From assembly GCA_023444765.1 (NCBI GenBank), contig JAEXLY010000214.1:1-6848 (forward strand): a DNA stretch of 6,848 nucleotides, read 5' to 3'. The notes under the pieces are model-generated. The model was not told the DNA's origin. It did no database searches and saw nothing but the letters and a program-made list of their open reading frames with translations. The translations under genes and the position numbers were made by a program. This document shows, piece after piece, positions 5,741 to 6,848 of the stretch; the first letter of the stretch is position 1; every line of letters starts with the position of its first letter. The stretch comes from Pseudomonadota bacterium. Lineage in GTDB: Bacteria; Pseudomonadota; Gammaproteobacteria; Xanthomonadales; Xanthomonadaceae.

Positions 5741-6733
5741 ATGGATACCGCGCGTGACGACACCCCACGCCTGCACGCGGCCTTCTCCGCGCTGCGGGAC
5801 GAGCTGGCGAGCGGCATCCTGGGCCAGGCCGCCCTGGTCGAGCGACTGCTGATCGCCCTGCTGGCCGACGGCCACCTGCTGGTGGAAGGCGCGCCCGGGC
5901 TGGCCAAGACCACGGCGGTCCGTGCGCTGGCGTCACGGATCGAGGGCGACTTCGCCCGCGTCCAGTTCACTCCCGACCTGCTGCCTGCCGACCTGACCGG
6001 CACCGAGATCTGGCGCCCCCAGGAGTCGCGCTTCGAATTCGTGCCCGGGCCGATCTTCCATTCGCTGCTGCTCGCAGACGAGATCAATCGCGCGCCGGCC
6101 AAGGTGCAGTCGGCGCTGCTGGAGGCGATGGGCGAGCGGCAGGTGACAGTGGGCCGCCAGACCTACGCGCTGCCGGCGTTGTTCCTGGTGATGGCGACCC
6201 AGAACCCGATCGAACAGGAAGGCACGTTCCCGCTGCCCGAGGCGCAGCTCGACCGCTTCCTGATGCATGTGCGCATCGGTTATCCGGAGGCCGGGACGGA
6301 AGCCGCCATCCTGCAGCTGGCACGCGCGCGGGCGCGCGAAGGCCTGCGCGGGGAAAGCCACGAGCCGGCGCGGATGCCGCAGGCGGATGTGTTCGCAGCG
6401 CGTGCCGCGGTGCTGGACCTGCACCTGGCGCCCGCCGTGGAGCGCTACCTGGTGGAGCTGGTGCTGGCCTCACGCAACCCCGGCCGCTACGACGAAGGAC
6501 TGGCGCGCCGCATCGCCTGGGGTGCCAGCCCGCGAGGTTCGATCGCGCTGGAGCGGTGCGCGCGGGCGCGCGCCTGGCTGGCGGGGCGCGACTTCGTGAC
6601 CCCCGACGACGTGCGCGACGTAGCGCCCGATGTGCTGCGGCACCGCGTGCTGCCGAGCTACGAAGCCACGGCGGAGGGCTGGGACGGTGATCGCCTGGTG
6701 GCCGACCTGCTCGACCGCGTCCCGCTGCCCTGA
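5741..6733 (+). CDS. MoxR family AAA+ ATPase
   Basis: This is a MoxR-type AAA+ ATPase, thought to act as a chaperone-like remodeller of VWA-domain or envelope-associated partners. The 330-aa product has all key elements: Walker A GAPGLAKT at 50-57 (K56, T57), Walker B LLLADEIN at 109-116 (D113, E114), sensor 1 ATQNP with N155, the arginine finger in LPEAQLDRF (R172), and sensor 2 GASPRGS (R265) in the C-terminal helical lid. Length fits the family. The ATG at 5741 is the only plausible start after the in-frame stop at 5642-5644, although no good Shine-Dalgarno sequence precedes it. It is 28 nt upstream of a probable DUF58 gene, the usual partner, which suggests the start of a Bat-like operon. 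Its substrate cannot be told from sequence. It is not expected to belong to the pilus system: a terminator and more than 500 bp separate them. Confidence 0.93.
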   Translation: MDTARDDTPRLHAAFSALRDELASGILGQAALVERLLIALLADGHLLVEGAPGLAKTTAVRALASRIEGDFARVQFTPDLLPADLTGTEIWRPQESRFEFVPGPIFHSLLLADEINRAPAKVQSALLEAMGERQVTVGRQTYALPALFLVMATQNPIEQEGTFPLPEAQLDRFLMHVRIGYPEAGTEAAILQLARARAREGLRGESHEPARMPQADVFAARAAVLDLHLAPAVERYLVELVLASRNPGRYDEGLARRIAWGASPRGSIALERCARARAWLAGRDFVTPDDVRDVAPDVLRHRVLPSYEATAEGWDGDRLVADLLDRVPLP

Positions 6734-6761
6734 GCGGGACATTGCACGCAGGGCTTCCGCG

Positions 6762-6848
6762 ATGTCCGCACCCCCACCCGCCCGCGCAGATCCGCCCGGG
6801 ACCGCTGTACCCGGCGTCGTGCCGACGCTGGCCGAGCTGGTTGCACTG
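6762..6848 (+). CDS. DUF58 domain protein, N-terminal fragment cut by the window edge
   Basis: An ATG at 6762, 28 nt after the moxR stop, opens a frame that stays open to the last base (29 codons). The peptide begins with a Pro/Ala-rich segment and ends PTLAELVAL, resembling the N-terminal helix (P-x-L-x-E-L-x-x-L) of DUF58 proteins encoded next to MoxR ATPases. A weak purine run, GCAGGG, lies 8 nt upstream. The DUF58 assignment rests mainly on position and this short motif; the domain itself lies beyond the window. Function is unknown; DUF58 proteins are often found with VWA and BatD-like proteins. Confidence 0.7.
   Translation, partial: MSAPPPARADPPGTAVPGVVPTLAELVAL

Noticed and set aside
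6324..6572. Exact 15-nt repeat GCGCGCGGGCGCGCG at 6324-6338 and 6558-6572 in moxR
   Set aside because: Both copies are in frame and encode Ala-Arg alternation in helical parts of the lid domain; simple codon bias explains them.
1..6848. CRISPR arrays, tRNA/rRNA genes, insertion sequences, toxin-antitoxin or defence genes
   Set aside because: No repeat-spacer pattern, transposase, terminal inverted repeats, tRNA-like fold or defence-family motif was seen on either strand.

Overview
The window comes from a very GC-rich bacterial chromosome with strong G/C preference at third codon positions. It carries the five-gene type IV pilus alignment operon pilM-pilN-pilO-pilP-pilQ. The protein sequences (for example the PilN INLLPWR start and the compact PilQ with one AMIN domain) and a moxR/DUF58 pair downstream fit a gammaproteobacterium of the Xanthomonadaceae/Lysobacteraceae (Lysobacter, Luteimonas or Stenotrophomonas-like). 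That placement is recalled from family knowledge, not searched.

Layout. Positions 1-241 are non-coding leader with a weak promoter candidate for pilM and an imperfect direct repeat. Positions 242-5174 hold pilM, pilN, pilO, pilP and pilQ on the + strand. The first four genes are joined by overlapping stop and start codons (1, 4 and 1 nt), and pilQ follows pilP after 16 nt. A perfect 10-bp stem with a 4-nt loop just after pilQ (5191-5220) closes the operon. Positions 5221-5740 hold no convincing gene, but contain two perfect 14-bp palindromes. From 5741 a second unit starts: a complete MoxR-type AAA+ ATPase (5741-6733), then the first 29 codons of a probable DUF58 protein that runs off the right edge.

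How the genes work together. PilM is a cytoplasmic actin-like protein that binds the N-terminal INLLPWR peptide of PilN. PilN and PilO are single-pass inner-membrane proteins that pair through periplasmic coiled coils and ferredoxin-like domains. PilP is a lipoprotein that links the PilNO pair to PilQ, the outer-membrane secretin through which the pilus leaves the cell. The MoxR/DUF58 pair is functionally separate: such pairs usually begin Bat-like operons with VWA-domain proteins, thought to act in envelope-protein maturation or stress tolerance.

Overall this is a core, conserved region. I found no new system. The points most worth a second look are lineage-specific details in the pilus proteins (a Ca-binding-like DEDGDGIPD motif and Ala/Pro tail in PilN, a Gly/Ser/Thr/Asn loop in PilO, a locally atypical stretch in PilQ), the start codon of pilM, and the palindromes in the 5221-5740 gap.
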